From contig JAJDUM010000105.1 in assembly GCA_022826645.1 (NCBI GenBank), positions 38,480-102,479 of the forward strand: a stretch of 64,000 bases of DNA, given 5' to 3'. A program made the position numbers and the translations under genes. A model generated the notes under the pieces. That model was not told where the DNA came from. It did no database searches and saw only the letters and a program-made list of their open reading frames with translations. The stretch comes from Candidatus Poribacteria bacterium. Its GTDB lineage: Bacteria; Poribacteria; WGA-4E; PCPOR2b. Every line of letters starts with the position of its first letter. Within the stretch, counting starts at the first letter, position 1. Below, piece after piece: positions 42,059 through 52,401 of the stretch.

Positions 42059-45000
42059 CTATATCTCGTGTTCCGACTCCCAATCCTCGGGGTCTAGGTC
42101 AAAAGTTTCTGGACCGTCAGATGTCTGTTCGAGGTCCACATCCAGACAAAGGCTTTGTAATTCCTTTACGAGGACGTTAAACGATTCTGGAGTGCCGGGT
42201 GCAGGGGCGTTTTCGCCCTTTACAATTGCTTCGTAGATTTTGCTCCTGCCGACGACATCATCGGACTTAATTGTGAGTAATTCCTGCAGGGTATACGCAG
42301 CGCCGTATGCTTCCAGTGCCCATACCTCCATTTCACCGAGGCGTTGACCACCTTGCTGTGCCTTACCACCGAGTGGCTGCTGAGTTACCAACGAATAGGG
42401 ACCCGTGCTGCGAGCGTGAATTTTATCATCTACTAAGTGATTAAGCTTGAGAATGTAAGTGTGTCCGACGGTAACTTCTTGAGCGAAGGGTTCCCCGGTG
42501 CGCCCATCGTACAGCTTGGCTTTCCCGTGTTCTGGCAAACCGGCTTCTTGTAAAAGTTCACGAATCTCCGGTTCCTCCGCACCATCGAAGACCGGGGTGG
42601 CAATGTGTAAGCCGAGTTCCCTGGCTGCCCTACCCAAATGCGTCTCCAGAATCTGTCCCGCATTCATACGGCCCGGAACTCCCAATGGATTCATGATGAT
42701 TTGGATTGGCGTACCGTCCTCCAGATAAGGCATATCCTCTTGCGGGAGAATCTTTGAAACGACCCCCTTGTTGCCGTGCCGACCAGACATTTTGTCACCG
42801 ACAGAGATCTTCCGACGAGTCGCCACATAGACTTTCACCAGTTTGAGCACACCTGGTTTCAACTCGTCTCCCTTACGAATCTTTTCGAGCTCCGCTTCCT
42901 TTTCCTCTGTGAGATCCCTAATACGCCCTTGCGCCAACTGCTGAATGCGTTGGATTCGATCCATTGCCTCCTTATTCGTAACATGGAAGTCTTCCAGCGG
43001 GGTCCCCGAATCCAGCATCTTTTCTGTCACAATCTGTCTCCGCTTAGCAATCAGATCTGTGCCGTCAGAAACGCTGCTGGCGAGTCTTTTACCGAGCAGT
43101 GTGTGGCGTATCTCGGCATTCGTGCGTTGATGAATTAGCGCACATTTTGCCTGCCAGTCCTTATCGATTTCTTTTTCTTTAGCAAGTTCTCGCAGTTCTG
43201 TTTGGCGATCACGTTCTCGCTCTTTCCGGGAGAAGACCTTGACATCAACCACAACGCCTTCCGTGCCGGGCTTGACATATTTGGAAGCGTCTCGGACTTC
43301 GCCAACCTTTTCGCCAAAGATTGCGCGCAGCAGTTTTTCTTCGGGCCCGAGGTCGCTCTCCCCCTTGGGGGTTACCTTGCCGACCAGAATACTTCCAGGG
43401 CGGACAACTGAACCGATGCGAATAATTCCCTCTTCGTCCAATTGTGCCAAAGCTTCCTCAGAAACGTTCGGGATATCTCGGGTAATCTCCTCACGTCCCA
43501 TCTTAGTATCGCGTGCTTCAACCTCAAACTCTTCAATGTGGATGGAGGTGTAAGTATCGTCAGTGATGAGCGACTCGTTGAGCAGGATGGCATCCTCATA
43601 GTTATACCCCTCCCAAGACATAAATGCGATTAGGATGTTGCTACCAAGGGCAAGTTCCCCATTCTCGGTTGAGGTGCCGTCGGCAATTACCTGACCTGCT
43701 TTTATTTCCTCTCCGACATCTACACATGGGCGTTGGTGGAGGCTCGTTCCACTGTTTGATCGCTTGAAGGTTGTCAAGCGGTACACATCATAGCCCATCT
43801 CGCTGAACGACTGTTCCCCGCCAGCAATTCGGAAGGCGTCATCCGTGCGAATAATGATCTCAGCGGCGGAAACGCTTTCCACAACGCCATCTCGCTTTGC
43901 CAGCACAACCGCTCCGGAATCGCGCGCAGCTTTATGCTCCATGCCAGTTCCAATCAGCGGAGCCTCCGGGCGGATAAGCGGCACAGCTTGCCTCTGCATA
44001 TTACTCCCCATCAATGCACGGTTTGCATCATTGTGCTCAAGGAAGGGAATCAGTGCAGCAGAAACGCCCACGATCTGCTTCGGAGAAACATCAATGTAGT
44101 CAATTTCCGGCGCTAATTTCCGCGGAAAATCGTCCTTTTGGCGTGTCACCATCAGGTCGTCTTCCAGCCTTCCAGCCTCATCAAGAACAGCATGCGCCTG
44201 CGCGATGGTGAACGTATCTTCCTTATCCGCAGCCAGGTAATCAATCTGATCGGTTGCTGTGCCTTTGGACACTTTCCGATAAGGTGTTTCCATAAAACCG
44301 TAAGCGTTAACCCGTGCATAGGTACTTAAGGAAACAATTAGCCCGACCGAAGGACCTTCAGGCGTCTCAATCGGACAGACCCGTCCATAGTGGGTGCGAT
44401 GCACATCGCGCACCTCAAATGTAGCACGTTCCCGATGCAGCCCACCGGGGCCCAACGCACTCAAGCGGCGTTTATGGGTTAATTCGTCCAAGGGATTGGC
44501 TTGCTGCATGAATTGGGAAAGTTGACTTGAGCCGAAGAAGTCTTTAATCGCAGCGGTCAATGGTTTAGGGTTAATTAGGTCGGCAGGGGTCACACTCTCC
44601 AAGTCTTGAACTGTCAACCGTTCTCGAGTTGCACGGGTCACTCGCAACATTCCCATCCGCACCTGATTCTGCAACAATTCCCCAACAGCTCGAACTCGAC
44701 GATTACCGAGATGATCGATATCGTCCATCTCTCCTTCTCCATTCTGTACTTGTATCAGGTATTGGAGAACCGCAGCGATGTCTTCTGGACGGAGCACACG
44801 AACCTGCTCATCTACTGCCTCGCCACCGTTCCGATACAGGGAGAGATTACCTAATTTTCTATTGAGTTTGTACCGCCCCACTTCTGCGAGATCGTAACGC
44901 ACCGGATCAAAGAATAGCTTCTCAAACCGGTTGTGCGCACTCTCGATAGTAGGCGGATCGCCCGGTTGCATCTTACGAAAAATCTCAACTACTGCAAGGT

Positions 45001-47110
45001 CTTGGATACTACCACGATAGACGCTGAGGGTGTCCCCTGCCTTCTCAATAGTGAAGTTATCCCTACTGTTCTTGTTGGAGATACGATATCGCCCCTCTGC
45101 CAATACCTGCACGGTTGCAGCTGCGGCCAGAACAGCACCATTGTCCTTAAACTGCTGGTGCCATGCATCTGATACCGGTGCACCATCTACTAAATCGCCT
45201 TCAAGATCGGCAGAGGCTTCAAAAAGCTGGGGCAGGCTATAATCTGATTGGACATCACGTTCGAGGGTATTCCGCAGGAAACGGATCTCTTCTGCATCAT
45301 CTGCATCCAAAACCTCAACTTTTTTGACTTTTGCCTCACGCAATTCATCAATGTGCTCTTGCGTCAATTCGGTGTTTGCTTCAAGCGACTCATCTTCAGT
45401 GTCACAGCGTATGTATTCGACAGGAGCAGCTGTCACCCGACCAATCAGAGAGTCGTCGGGACAAATATCTTCTGTATCATCTCCTAAAACCTCAAGATTT
45501 TGGATAGTATTGTAGATATTGAAGGTATCCCTTGTTTTCTCAATGATAAAGTTATCTTTGCTGTTTTTGTTCGATACACGCCAGCGACGGCCTTTTGTTT
45601 CTACCTGTACGATTGAAGAACGGGTCAGAGAAATACTATTGTCCTTAAATTGTTGGCGCCATGCATCCGATACCCGTGCATCCTCCGTCAAACCGCTTTG
45701 GAGGATAGTAGACTTCCATTGGAGGACAGCAGACCTCCATTCGTCACCGTATACCGCCATAAACTTTGGGTAATCATCAGATTTACTTTTGATCTTTTCA
45801 TGTCCTCCACTTGGTTGTTCTGCATGGCAACCAATACAGAGAGCCATTAGGTCTTCGGGATTGTTATATCGGTTGCCTCTTACATGGTGGGCAACAAGAT
45901 ACTTGCGGTCATTGTTCAGATCTATACCACATTGCTCACATTTCCAACCAGCCTTTTCTCGACACTGATCGGACAGCAATGCCCATTTCGGGTTCAACTC
46001 CCGGCTATACTCAAACGACGGATCTTGCTCAAACTGTGTTGGTTCCGGCCTAGCAACGGAATCCAAATCAACTTGAAACAGTAGATATGGCTTGCACAAG
46101 TCATCAAGCTGTTCTTTTCTCAATTTCGTATCCGCTTCAAGTAAGACATCTCCGGTAACAGGATGTTTTACACAAGCAGCTGTCACTCGACCAATCAGGG
46201 AGTCGTCCAGACTGATTCGCTCCACCTTCAAAACTTCAACTGCATTGACATCTGCCTTACTTAATTCATCAATTTGCTCTTTTGTCAATCTCGTATTTGC
46301 TTCAAGCAAGACATCTTCTTTAGTGACAAGGCGTTTGTATTTGACAGGAGCAGCTGTTACCCGGTCAACAAGCGACTTAGTGAGTCTGACCTCCTTGCTC
46401 TCGGCATACAGCTTAAGGATGGTTTCATCCGTTTCCCAACCCAATGCACGGAGCAGAACGGTTACGAGCATCTTTTTCCGCCGATCAAGTCGGACATAAA
46501 TCAGGTCCTTGATGTCGTATTCGAACTCAATCCACGCGCCACGGTAGGGAATAATTCTCGCAGTGTTGAGCGCTTGCCCACTGGTGTGGGCTTCTTCACC
46601 AAACGTTGCGCCGGGGGATCGTTGTAGCTGACTGACAATTACCCGCTCGGATCCATTGATAATGAAAGTACCGTTTTCGGTCATGAGCGGGATTTCGCCC
46701 ATATAGACTTCGTTTTCTTTTATGTCAATGAGCTGATTTTCACCGGTATCCTCATCCTTTTCTCTGAGGACCAATCGGACACAAACCTTCACCGGCAGCG
46801 CATAACTGAAACCGCGGGATTGGCATTCATTAATGTCGTACTTGGGGGTGCCGAGTAAATAATTCACAAACTGAAGTTCGGAAGTTTCACTGAAGTCAGG
46901 AATCGGAAAGATTTCGTTGAACACAGCTTGTAGGCCCTTATCTTTCCGCTCTTCTGGCGAGGTATTTCGTTGAAGGAATTCTTCGTAGGAAGCTTTTTGA
47001 ACCTCGATGAGATCCGGGAGATCCATTATCTCCGGAATTTTTCCATAAGACAGTCGTTCGCGCTTACCATAAGATCTGACGGGTTTGCCAAATTTGACGG
47101 GTTGGGACAT
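42059..47110 (-). CDS. rpoB: RNA polymerase beta subunit with an HNH-nuclease-like insertion
   Basis: 1683 residues against roughly 1170-1400 in most bacteria. N-terminal, rifampicin-site and C-terminal conserved blocks are intact ('FFGSSQLSQFMQQANP', 'HYGRVCPIETPEGP', 'GDKMSGRHGNKGVVSK'). The extra length lies between about residues 237 and 707, where E. coli carries its beta-lobe insertion (about 226-366). Order: module M1 (~241-296); M2 (~297-345); HNH domain (~380-450) with CxxC at 391/394, HH at 408/409, Asn-rich turn, and C425-x2-C428-H429; X1 (~476-545); M3 (~550-600); X2 (~643-705). M modules share 'GRVTAAPV...LEANTxLTxEQIDEL'; X modules share 'VSDAW.QQFKDN' and 'SNKNS.DNF.IEK'. There are no intein splice motifs. 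Ribosome site AGGTGA. Confidence 0.97.
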   Translation of the reverse strand: MSQPVKFGKPVRSYGKRERLSYGKIPEIMDLPDLIEVQKASYEEFLQRNTSPEERKDKGLQAVFNEIFPIPDFSETSELQFVNYLLGTPKYDINECQSRGFSYALPVKVCVRLVLREKDEDTGENQLIDIKENEVYMGEIPLMTENGTFIINGSERVIVSQLQRSPGATFGEEAHTSGQALNTARIIPYRGAWIEFEYDIKDLIYVRLDRRKKMLVTVLLRALGWETDETILKLYAESKEVRLTKSLVDRVTAAPVKYKRLVTKEDVLLEANTRLTKEQIDELSKADVNAVEVLKVERISLDDSLIGRVTAACVKHPVTGDVLLEADTKLRKEQLDDLCKPYLLFQVDLDSVARPEPTQFEQDPSFEYSRELNPKWALLSDQCREKAGWKCEQCGIDLNNDRKYLVAHHVRGNRYNNPEDLMALCIGCHAEQPSGGHEKIKSKSDDYPKFMAVYGDEWRSAVLQWKSTILQSGLTEDARVSDAWRQQFKDNSISLTRSSIVQVETKGRRWRVSNKNSKDNFIIEKTRDTFNIYNTIQNLEVLGDDTEDICPDDSLIGRVTAAPVEYIRCDTEDESLEANTELTQEHIDELREAKVKKVEVLDADDAEEIRFLRNTLERDVQSDYSLPQLFEASADLEGDLVDGAPVSDAWHQQFKDNGAVLAAAATVQVLAEGRYRISNKNSRDNFTIEKAGDTLSVYRGSIQDLAVVEIFRKMQPGDPPTIESAHNRFEKLFFDPVRYDLAEVGRYKLNRKLGNLSLYRNGGEAVDEQVRVLRPEDIAAVLQYLIQVQNGEGEMDDIDHLGNRRVRAVGELLQNQVRMGMLRVTRATRERLTVQDLESVTPADLINPKPLTAAIKDFFGSSQLSQFMQQANPLDELTHKRRLSALGPGGLHRERATFEVRDVHRTHYGRVCPIETPEGPSVGLIVSLSTYARVNAYGFMETPYRKVSKGTATDQIDYLAADKEDTFTIAQAHAVLDEAGRLEDDLMVTRQKDDFPRKLAPEIDYIDVSPKQIVGVSAALIPFLEHNDANRALMGSNMQRQAVPLIRPEAPLIGTGMEHKAARDSGAVVLAKRDGVVESVSAAEIIIRTDDAFRIAGGEQSFSEMGYDVYRLTTFKRSNSGTSLHQRPCVDVGEEIKAGQVIADGTSTENGELALGSNILIAFMSWEGYNYEDAILLNESLITDDTYTSIHIEEFEVEARDTKMGREEITRDIPNVSEEALAQLDEEGIIRIGSVVRPGSILVGKVTPKGESDLGPEEKLLRAIFGEKVGEVRDASKYVKPGTEGVVVDVKVFSRKERERDRQTELRELAKEKEIDKDWQAKCALIHQRTNAEIRHTLLGKRLASSVSDGTDLIAKRRQIVTEKMLDSGTPLEDFHVTNKEAMDRIQRIQQLAQGRIRDLTEEKEAELEKIRKGDELKPGVLKLVKVYVATRRKISVGDKMSGRHGNKGVVSKILPQEDMPYLEDGTPIQIIMNPLGVPGRMNAGQILETHLGRAARELGLHIATPVFDGAEEPEIRELLQEAGLPEHGKAKLYDGRTGEPFAQEVTVGHTYILKLNHLVDDKIHARSTGPYSLVTQQPLGGKAQQGGQRLGEMEVWALEAYGAAYTLQELLTIKSDDVVGRSKIYEAIVKGENAPAPGTPESFNVLVKELQSLCLDVDLEQTSDGPETFDLDPEDWESEHEI

Positions 47111-47187
47111 ACTTTCACCTGACCTTGATGAGATTTAGGGGATAGAGGTGCTTTTAAATTCTATTTTTGAATTGGGCGTAACGCAGT

Positions 47188-47216
47188 ATTATATAATAAC
47201 TACTCTTTCGTGTCAA
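47188..47216 (-). promoter_or_regulatory. Perfect consensus sigma70 promoter for rpoB-rpoC
   Basis: On the reverse strand: TTGACA (47216-47211), 17-base spacer, TATAAT (47193-47188). The leader to the rpoB ATG would be about 70 bases. Confidence 0.85.
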
Positions 47217-47255
47217 GCAATTTTTTGCAAATAAGTCATTTTTCCAAAAAAATCT

Positions 47256-47284
47256 TTGACTTCAGAGAAAATGTCTGCTACGAT
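47256..47284 (+). promoter_or_regulatory. Sigma70 promoter with extended -10, probably for queG
   Basis: TTGACT, 17 bases, TACGAT with TGC just before the -10 (extended -10). It is divergent from the rpoB promoter and about 90 bases upstream of the queG ATG. Confidence 0.6.
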
Positions 47285-47374
47285 AAGGCTGGAATTTTCA
47301 TGAACCCGTTCCTCATTTTACGGTAAGGGGTGCTGTTTCACCGATAGCCGCCTGCAACGCTCTACAATAAATAT

Positions 47375-48511
47375 ATGAATCTGACAGAACAGATTAAGGT
47401 TCAGGCACAAGAACTCGGATTTGAATTGGTTGGTATCCTCCCCGTTGAACCGAGCCAGACGATTGGTCGTTACGAACAGTGGCTGAAAGACGGTTACGCA
47501 GGAGAGATGGGTTATCTAGAAAAGCACCTGCCGTTGAAGCGAGATCCACGCCAGATCCTCCCCGAAGCCCAATCAATCATTGCATTGGCAATCAATTATT
47601 ACACACTTGATCCACCTAAGCCACTCGCAGAAGACCCATCGCGCGGACAGATTTCTCGATATGCGTGGGGTACGGATTATCACGGTCTTATCCGATCAAA
47701 ATTAGATCAATTGGCAACATTTATCCAAAAGAGTGCCGAAGAAAGGGTTAAAACCCGGGTCTATGTAGATACCGCTCCGGTCCTAGAGCGAGAGTACGCT
47801 GAACGTGCGGGAATCGGATGGATTGCTAAAAACACAAACGTGATCCATTGGCGCGCAGGTTCCTGGTTTTTCCTCGGAGGCATTTTGGTCAGTATCAAGT
47901 TGGAATCAGATACACCATCGCTCCGCGGCAGCTGCGGCACTTGCACCCTATGTATTGAGGCGTGTCCCACAGACGCGATTTTAGCACCAAACATTCTCGA
48001 TTCTCGGCTATGTATTTCCTACCTGACCATTGAGTTGAAAGGAAGCATTCCGCGCAAACTGCGTCCGCAGATGGATAACTTAATCTTCGGTTGCGACATC
48101 TGTCAGGAAGTCTGCCCTTGGAACAGCAAGGCTGTCCCAACGAAGGAACTTGGTTTTTATCCACGTAAAGGGAATCTCGCACCCACGCTGCTTTCGCTCA
48201 TCAACATGACGCAGGAACAGTTCAGTAGGCGTTTTAGAAACAGTCCAATCAAGCGGGCGAAGCGACGTGGCTTCCTCCGAAATGTTGCCGTTGCGCTTGG
48301 CAACTGGAAAGATCGCGCCGCGGTCCCTGCACTCAAACGGGCGCTGAACGATGACGACCCCTTAGTTCGTGGCCATGCTGCATGGGCATTAGGACAGATT
48401 GGCGGCAAAGCTGCGAGGCGAGCACTAAAGACGCGTTTGCAAGTTGAAGCTGACAAGGAAGTTATCACAGAGATTAAAGATGCACTGAACCAGAATTTTT
48501 CCAAAGATTGA
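47375..48511 (+). CDS. queG: Epoxyqueuosine reductase
   Basis: 378 residues. QueG catalyses the last step of queuosine tRNA modification using cobalamin and two 4Fe-4S clusters. Cluster motifs are 'CGTCTLCIEACPTDAI' near residue 187 and 'CDICQEVCPWN' near 240. 'VDTAPVLEREYAERAG' is the conserved active-site block with the catalytic Asp. The C-terminal 80 residues are HEAT-like repeats ('VRGHAAWALGQIGGKAA'), normal for QueG. It depends on B12, as does the nrdJ gene in this window. The start lacks a strong ribosome site. Confidence 0.95.
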   Translation: MNLTEQIKVQAQELGFELVGILPVEPSQTIGRYEQWLKDGYAGEMGYLEKHLPLKRDPRQILPEAQSIIALAINYYTLDPPKPLAEDPSRGQISRYAWGTDYHGLIRSKLDQLATFIQKSAEERVKTRVYVDTAPVLEREYAERAGIGWIAKNTNVIHWRAGSWFFLGGILVSIKLESDTPSLRGSCGTCTLCIEACPTDAILAPNILDSRLCISYLTIELKGSIPRKLRPQMDNLIFGCDICQEVCPWNSKAVPTKELGFYPRKGNLAPTLLSLINMTQEQFSRRFRNSPIKRAKRRGFLRNVAVALGNWKDRAAVPALKRALNDDDPLVRGHAAWALGQIGGKAARRALKTRLQVEADKEVITEIKDALNQNFSKD

Positions 48512-48640
48512 GGGAGATAGTTGTATGGAAGCATCCCAATCTGCAGCGGACTTTTCCGACGTAATACCGAAACGGTTATCGGTTAACTTACGTTAATAGA
48601 AACGTAACTTGTGAGTTGTTTATTCAAGGAGGAATATCCG

Positions 48641-51600
48641 TTGCATATTAATTCGATTAAAATCAGCGGTTTTAAGAGTTTTGCCGAAGATGTGGAGTTG
48701 ATATTGGAGCCCGGGGTTACAACCATTGTGGGTCCCAACGGTTGTGGCAAGAGCAATGTGTCAGATGCAATTCGTTGGGTACTGGGACAGCAGAGTCCGC
48801 GTGCCCTGCGTTGTGCCAATATGCAAGACCTCCTCTTCAACGGCGGATCCAACTTTAAACCAGCGCAGCGTGCACAGGCTTCCCTCCATATCACAAATGT
48901 TGAGGGGAAACTTGCCTTAGAATCTCCGGAGATCGCAGTTCGTCGCCAGTTGACACGCAGCGGTGAAAGTAATTATTTCATCAACGACACCCCATGTCTG
49001 CTGCGAGATATTACTGAACTCTTTATGGACACAGGGATCGGCGTCGATGCCTACTCTGTCATGGAGCAGAGCAAGATTGACCTCATCCTCAACACACGTC
49101 CAGAAGAACGGCGCTTCCTGTTTGACGAGGTTGCGGGTATCACCAAATACAAGCACCGGAAAAAAGCTGCACTCAAAAAATTAGAAGAGACTGAGCAGAA
49201 CCTTGTCCGAATTAACGATGTCATCCACGAGTTGCAACGTGAAACTGAATCGCTCAGGCGGCAAGCTGAACAAGCTGGTCGTTATCAAGAGCTCCATGAC
49301 CAGATGAAACATCTCGAATTAGACCTCAACCGTCGGGAGCACGATCGGTTCGCCAAGGAGTTGACGCAAACCCAGCTCAATTTAGATGAATTGATGCTGG
49401 CGGTGACAGAAGCCAACGAGCAGATCGATTCCACCGAGCAACAAATCGAGGATGCGACAGCACGCCGAGCCGAGTTAGATGGCTTAATTCGCAACGGGCA
49501 AGGGATTGTGGGTCAATTCGCAGGCAAAATCGAGCAAACGGAACGGCAAATTGCACTTTACAAAGAACGACAGCTCAACATCCAGCAGCAACGCGAACGG
49601 GCACTTCAGGCGATAGAATCACTGGAAAAACAGTGGGCAGAAATTGAGACACAGAAGGAAGAACGCGAACAGGAGAAGAGACAGGTCGATGTTTCGCTTC
49701 AGACGGAAGAAAGCCGTCTGGCTGCACGGCGACGGGTCTTGGCTGAACTCACGACGCGGGTGACAGAAGCCGAAAGTTCGGTAGAAACAGCGCAGGAACA
49801 ATTGCTTGAAACCACAAATGAAGTATCGCAGCTGGAAACGCAACTTGCATCGCTCAATAATAGATTAGAATATTCAGCTGCCAATCTGGATCGAATTACC
49901 GAACGCTCGGGTACCTTGGGCACTGAACTTGAAGCGGAAAAAGCGAGTTATGCTCAGGCACAACGACGTGAACAGCAGCTTAATGCTGACTTGATCCGCC
50001 TTGAGACGGAACGGCAAAAAGCTGAGGAAGAAATCCAACGCTATCAAACGGAACTTCGGAAATTAGAGTCCGAAATGCGGGGGATGCAAGATTCGCTCGG
50101 TACCAGTACTTCACGGTTTAAGTCATTACGGGATTTGCAAGCCACCCATGAAGGTTACTACACAGGCGTACGGGCGATTCTGAGAGTTCGCGAAACGGAG
50201 CCAGAACGTTTCGGCGGGATATGTGGCGTCATCGCCGAGCTCATCCGAACCGAACCGGCCTACGAGTTAGCGGTCGAAGTGGCATTGGGAAGCGCGATCC
50301 AGAACATTGTTACAGAAACTGCTGAAGATGCTCAATCCGGCATTGAGTTCCTCAAGCGGACGAGAGCCGGCCGCGTAACTTTCTTGCCTTTAGATATTCT
50401 GCGGTCTCGCCCATTCCAAGGCGACAATCTACTGAATGAGGCTGGCGTAATTGGTCTGGCCTCCGAACTCTTAGAATACGACTCAAAATATGAGGTCGCC
50501 GTCCAGCAACTGCTTGGCAACACGGTCGTCGTCGAAAACCTTGATACGGCGATACAACTGACACGGCGTTTCCGGCACAACGCACGTCTCGTTACACTGG
50601 AGGGAGAGCTAATCAATACCTCCGGTGCGGTTACAGGTGGTCATAACACCAGCTCAACCAGTGGACTCCTGAGTCGTTCAAGGGAGCTGGAAGGCCTACA
50701 GGAACGCATCGATAAACTGACGAGCCAACTTAACGAAAAGAACACCAGAAGCAAGGGACTTGCTGGCAGGTTGGCAGAACTCCAACAGACGCGGCAAACC
50801 CTCATCACGCAAGCGCAAGCACACCAGATCGAACATGCAAGTTTGTCAAAAGTTTTGGAACAGGGACAGCGCCAAATCAGCCAACTTCAAGGGCAGTTGA
50901 ACGATGTAGAGCAGGAAGAGGTAAGCCTTCAGCAGGAAACCGAAAAAGCGAGGGCTGAACATGGCGCCGTTCAGTCTGAATTAGAGACGGCAACCAAGGC
51001 GCGCCGCACGTTGCAACGACGTATCGAGCGGTTATCAGAGCAGATCCAGAGTGAAAAGAGTAAACGGGATGAAGTCATCGCTTCCTGCCAAGAACTCGAA
51101 ATCGCTTTAGCAGGTAAACGGGAAAAATTGCAAAGCCTGAACTCTGAACTCCTGAATCTTCAGAAAAACCAGGAACAGATCCGCAACAGGGTCGCGGAAC
51201 ATCAGGCGGTTATTGATTCTGACGACCAAACCCGCCAAGAACTCTCTTCACAGATTGACGAGGCGCAACGTCAATTCCTCCAGATAGAACAGGAAAAATT
51301 CGAGGCCGAAGAAAATGTTAGACGGCTCGAGGAGGAGAATACAAGCTTAATCGAGCAAATTGCAGAAGCACAGAAACAGGTGCGTAGAGCCAGGAGGGAA
51401 TTTGAAAAGCAGAATCGTCTGCGGCACCACTTAGAAGTCACGACGACTCAGTTACAGATGCAATTAAAAGCCATTGCCGCTCGAATCCTAGACAAGTACC
51501 AAATTACAATGGATCAGGTCGAAGTTGAAGAGAATCCAGTTGACGACCTTGAGTTGATGGGGCAGATCGACACGCTGAAAACTGAGATTGAAGGGATGGG

Positions 51601-52192
51601 TTCCGTTAATCTCGTGGCGATCGAAGAGTATGAGGAGCATAAGAAGCGTGAGGAGTTTCTTGTTACCCAGCGTGAGGACCTGGAGACTTCGCTCGCATCG
51701 GTCAATCAAGCGATTCAAAAAATTAACCAGACCTCGCGCGAGGCGTTCCTTGGCGCCTTTGAGCAGATACGCGCTAATTTTCAAGAAGTGTTTGAAGAAC
51801 TTTTCAACGGTGGGGAGACAGAGTTGCTTTTGACGGACCCATCCGATGTATTAGAGTCAGGAATTGATATCATCGCCTGTCCGCCGGGCAAGAAACCGCA
51901 GAGCATCACACAACTCTCCGGTGGCGAGCGATCACTCGTTGCCATCGCCTTGCTCTTCGCCGTGTTCAAGATTAAGCCGAGCCCCTTCTGTGTTCTGGAT
52001 GAAGTTGATGCCGCGCTGGACGAATCGAACGTGCTCCGCTTTGCCAACCTTATCCGGACATACGCTCAGCAAACGCAGTTCATTATTATCACTCACAATA
52101 AACGGACGATGGAGATCGCCGATGTTATGTACGGCGTAACTATGGAGCAAGCGGGGCTGTCAAAGGTTGTTTCAGCGAAGTTTGGGAATTAG
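48641..52192 (+). CDS. smc: Chromosome segregation protein SMC
   Basis: 1183 residues, the family norm. A TTG at 48641 with CAAGGAGGAA upstream is preferred over a GTG at 48611, since the protein then begins with the canonical 'INSIKISGFKSF'. Walker A 'GPNGCGKSN' is near residue 32, followed by an N-terminal coiled coil, the hinge (~500-670, 'IQNIVTETAEDAQSGIEFL'), a return coiled coil, then the signature 'LSGGERSLVAIALLF' near 1092 and Walker B 'CVLDEVDAALDES' near 1115. It forms condensin-like rings for chromosome organisation. The partner genes scpA and scpB are not in the window. Confidence 0.97.
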   Translation: MHINSIKISGFKSFAEDVELILEPGVTTIVGPNGCGKSNVSDAIRWVLGQQSPRALRCANMQDLLFNGGSNFKPAQRAQASLHITNVEGKLALESPEIAVRRQLTRSGESNYFINDTPCLLRDITELFMDTGIGVDAYSVMEQSKIDLILNTRPEERRFLFDEVAGITKYKHRKKAALKKLEETEQNLVRINDVIHELQRETESLRRQAEQAGRYQELHDQMKHLELDLNRREHDRFAKELTQTQLNLDELMLAVTEANEQIDSTEQQIEDATARRAELDGLIRNGQGIVGQFAGKIEQTERQIALYKERQLNIQQQRERALQAIESLEKQWAEIETQKEEREQEKRQVDVSLQTEESRLAARRRVLAELTTRVTEAESSVETAQEQLLETTNEVSQLETQLASLNNRLEYSAANLDRITERSGTLGTELEAEKASYAQAQRREQQLNADLIRLETERQKAEEEIQRYQTELRKLESEMRGMQDSLGTSTSRFKSLRDLQATHEGYYTGVRAILRVRETEPERFGGICGVIAELIRTEPAYELAVEVALGSAIQNIVTETAEDAQSGIEFLKRTRAGRVTFLPLDILRSRPFQGDNLLNEAGVIGLASELLEYDSKYEVAVQQLLGNTVVVENLDTAIQLTRRFRHNARLVTLEGELINTSGAVTGGHNTSSTSGLLSRSRELEGLQERIDKLTSQLNEKNTRSKGLAGRLAELQQTRQTLITQAQAHQIEHASLSKVLEQGQRQISQLQGQLNDVEQEEVSLQQETEKARAEHGAVQSELETATKARRTLQRRIERLSEQIQSEKSKRDEVIASCQELEIALAGKREKLQSLNSELLNLQKNQEQIRNRVAEHQAVIDSDDQTRQELSSQIDEAQRQFLQIEQEKFEAEENVRRLEEENTSLIEQIAEAQKQVRRARREFEKQNRLRHHLEVTTTQLQMQLKAIAARILDKYQITMDQVEVEENPVDDLELMGQIDTLKTEIEGMGSVNLVAIEEYEEHKKREEFLVTQREDLETSLASVNQAIQKINQTSREAFLGAFEQIRANFQEVFEELFNGGETELLLTDPSDVLESGIDIIACPPGKKPQSITQLSGGERSLVAIALLFAVFKIKPSPFCVLDEVDAALDESNVLRFANLIRTYAQQTQFIIITHNKRTMEIADVMYGVTMEQAGLSKVVSAKFGN

Positions 52193-52401
52193 ATCAGAGC
52201 GTGATAGATAATCACACCTGCGAGCACATGTTCCACCTTCGCATGCGCCATTCCGTTAAAATCCTTGCACAACAGGCAAAAAAATAGGCTCATACAAAAA
52301 AGTAAAGTGCAAAGAGAAATCGTAGGGGCGGGGTTGGGTTATCCCGTCCTTATCGCTTTCTGATACACGGTCTCTCAATATGAGCCAAAATATAGTTTGG
52401 G

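Noticed and set aside
42059..47110. Intein in rpoB
   Set aside because: The insertion has an HNH motif but no N-terminal Cys/Ser splice block, no HN plus Cys/Ser/Thr at a C-terminal junction, and contains repeated RNA-polymerase-like modules. It sits in the variable lobe rather than at a conserved active-site motif where RNA polymerase inteins are usual.
48525..48596. A 23-residue frame with GGGAG upstream between queG and smc
   Set aside because: Too short, no recognisable composition, and no sign of conservation; it could be a leader peptide but nothing supports that.
52307..52375. A third full copy of the family-1 repeat downstream of smc
   Set aside because: Only the core phrase 'AAATCGTAGGGGCGGGG' is shared before it diverges, so I treat it as a degenerate fragment, not a listed element.
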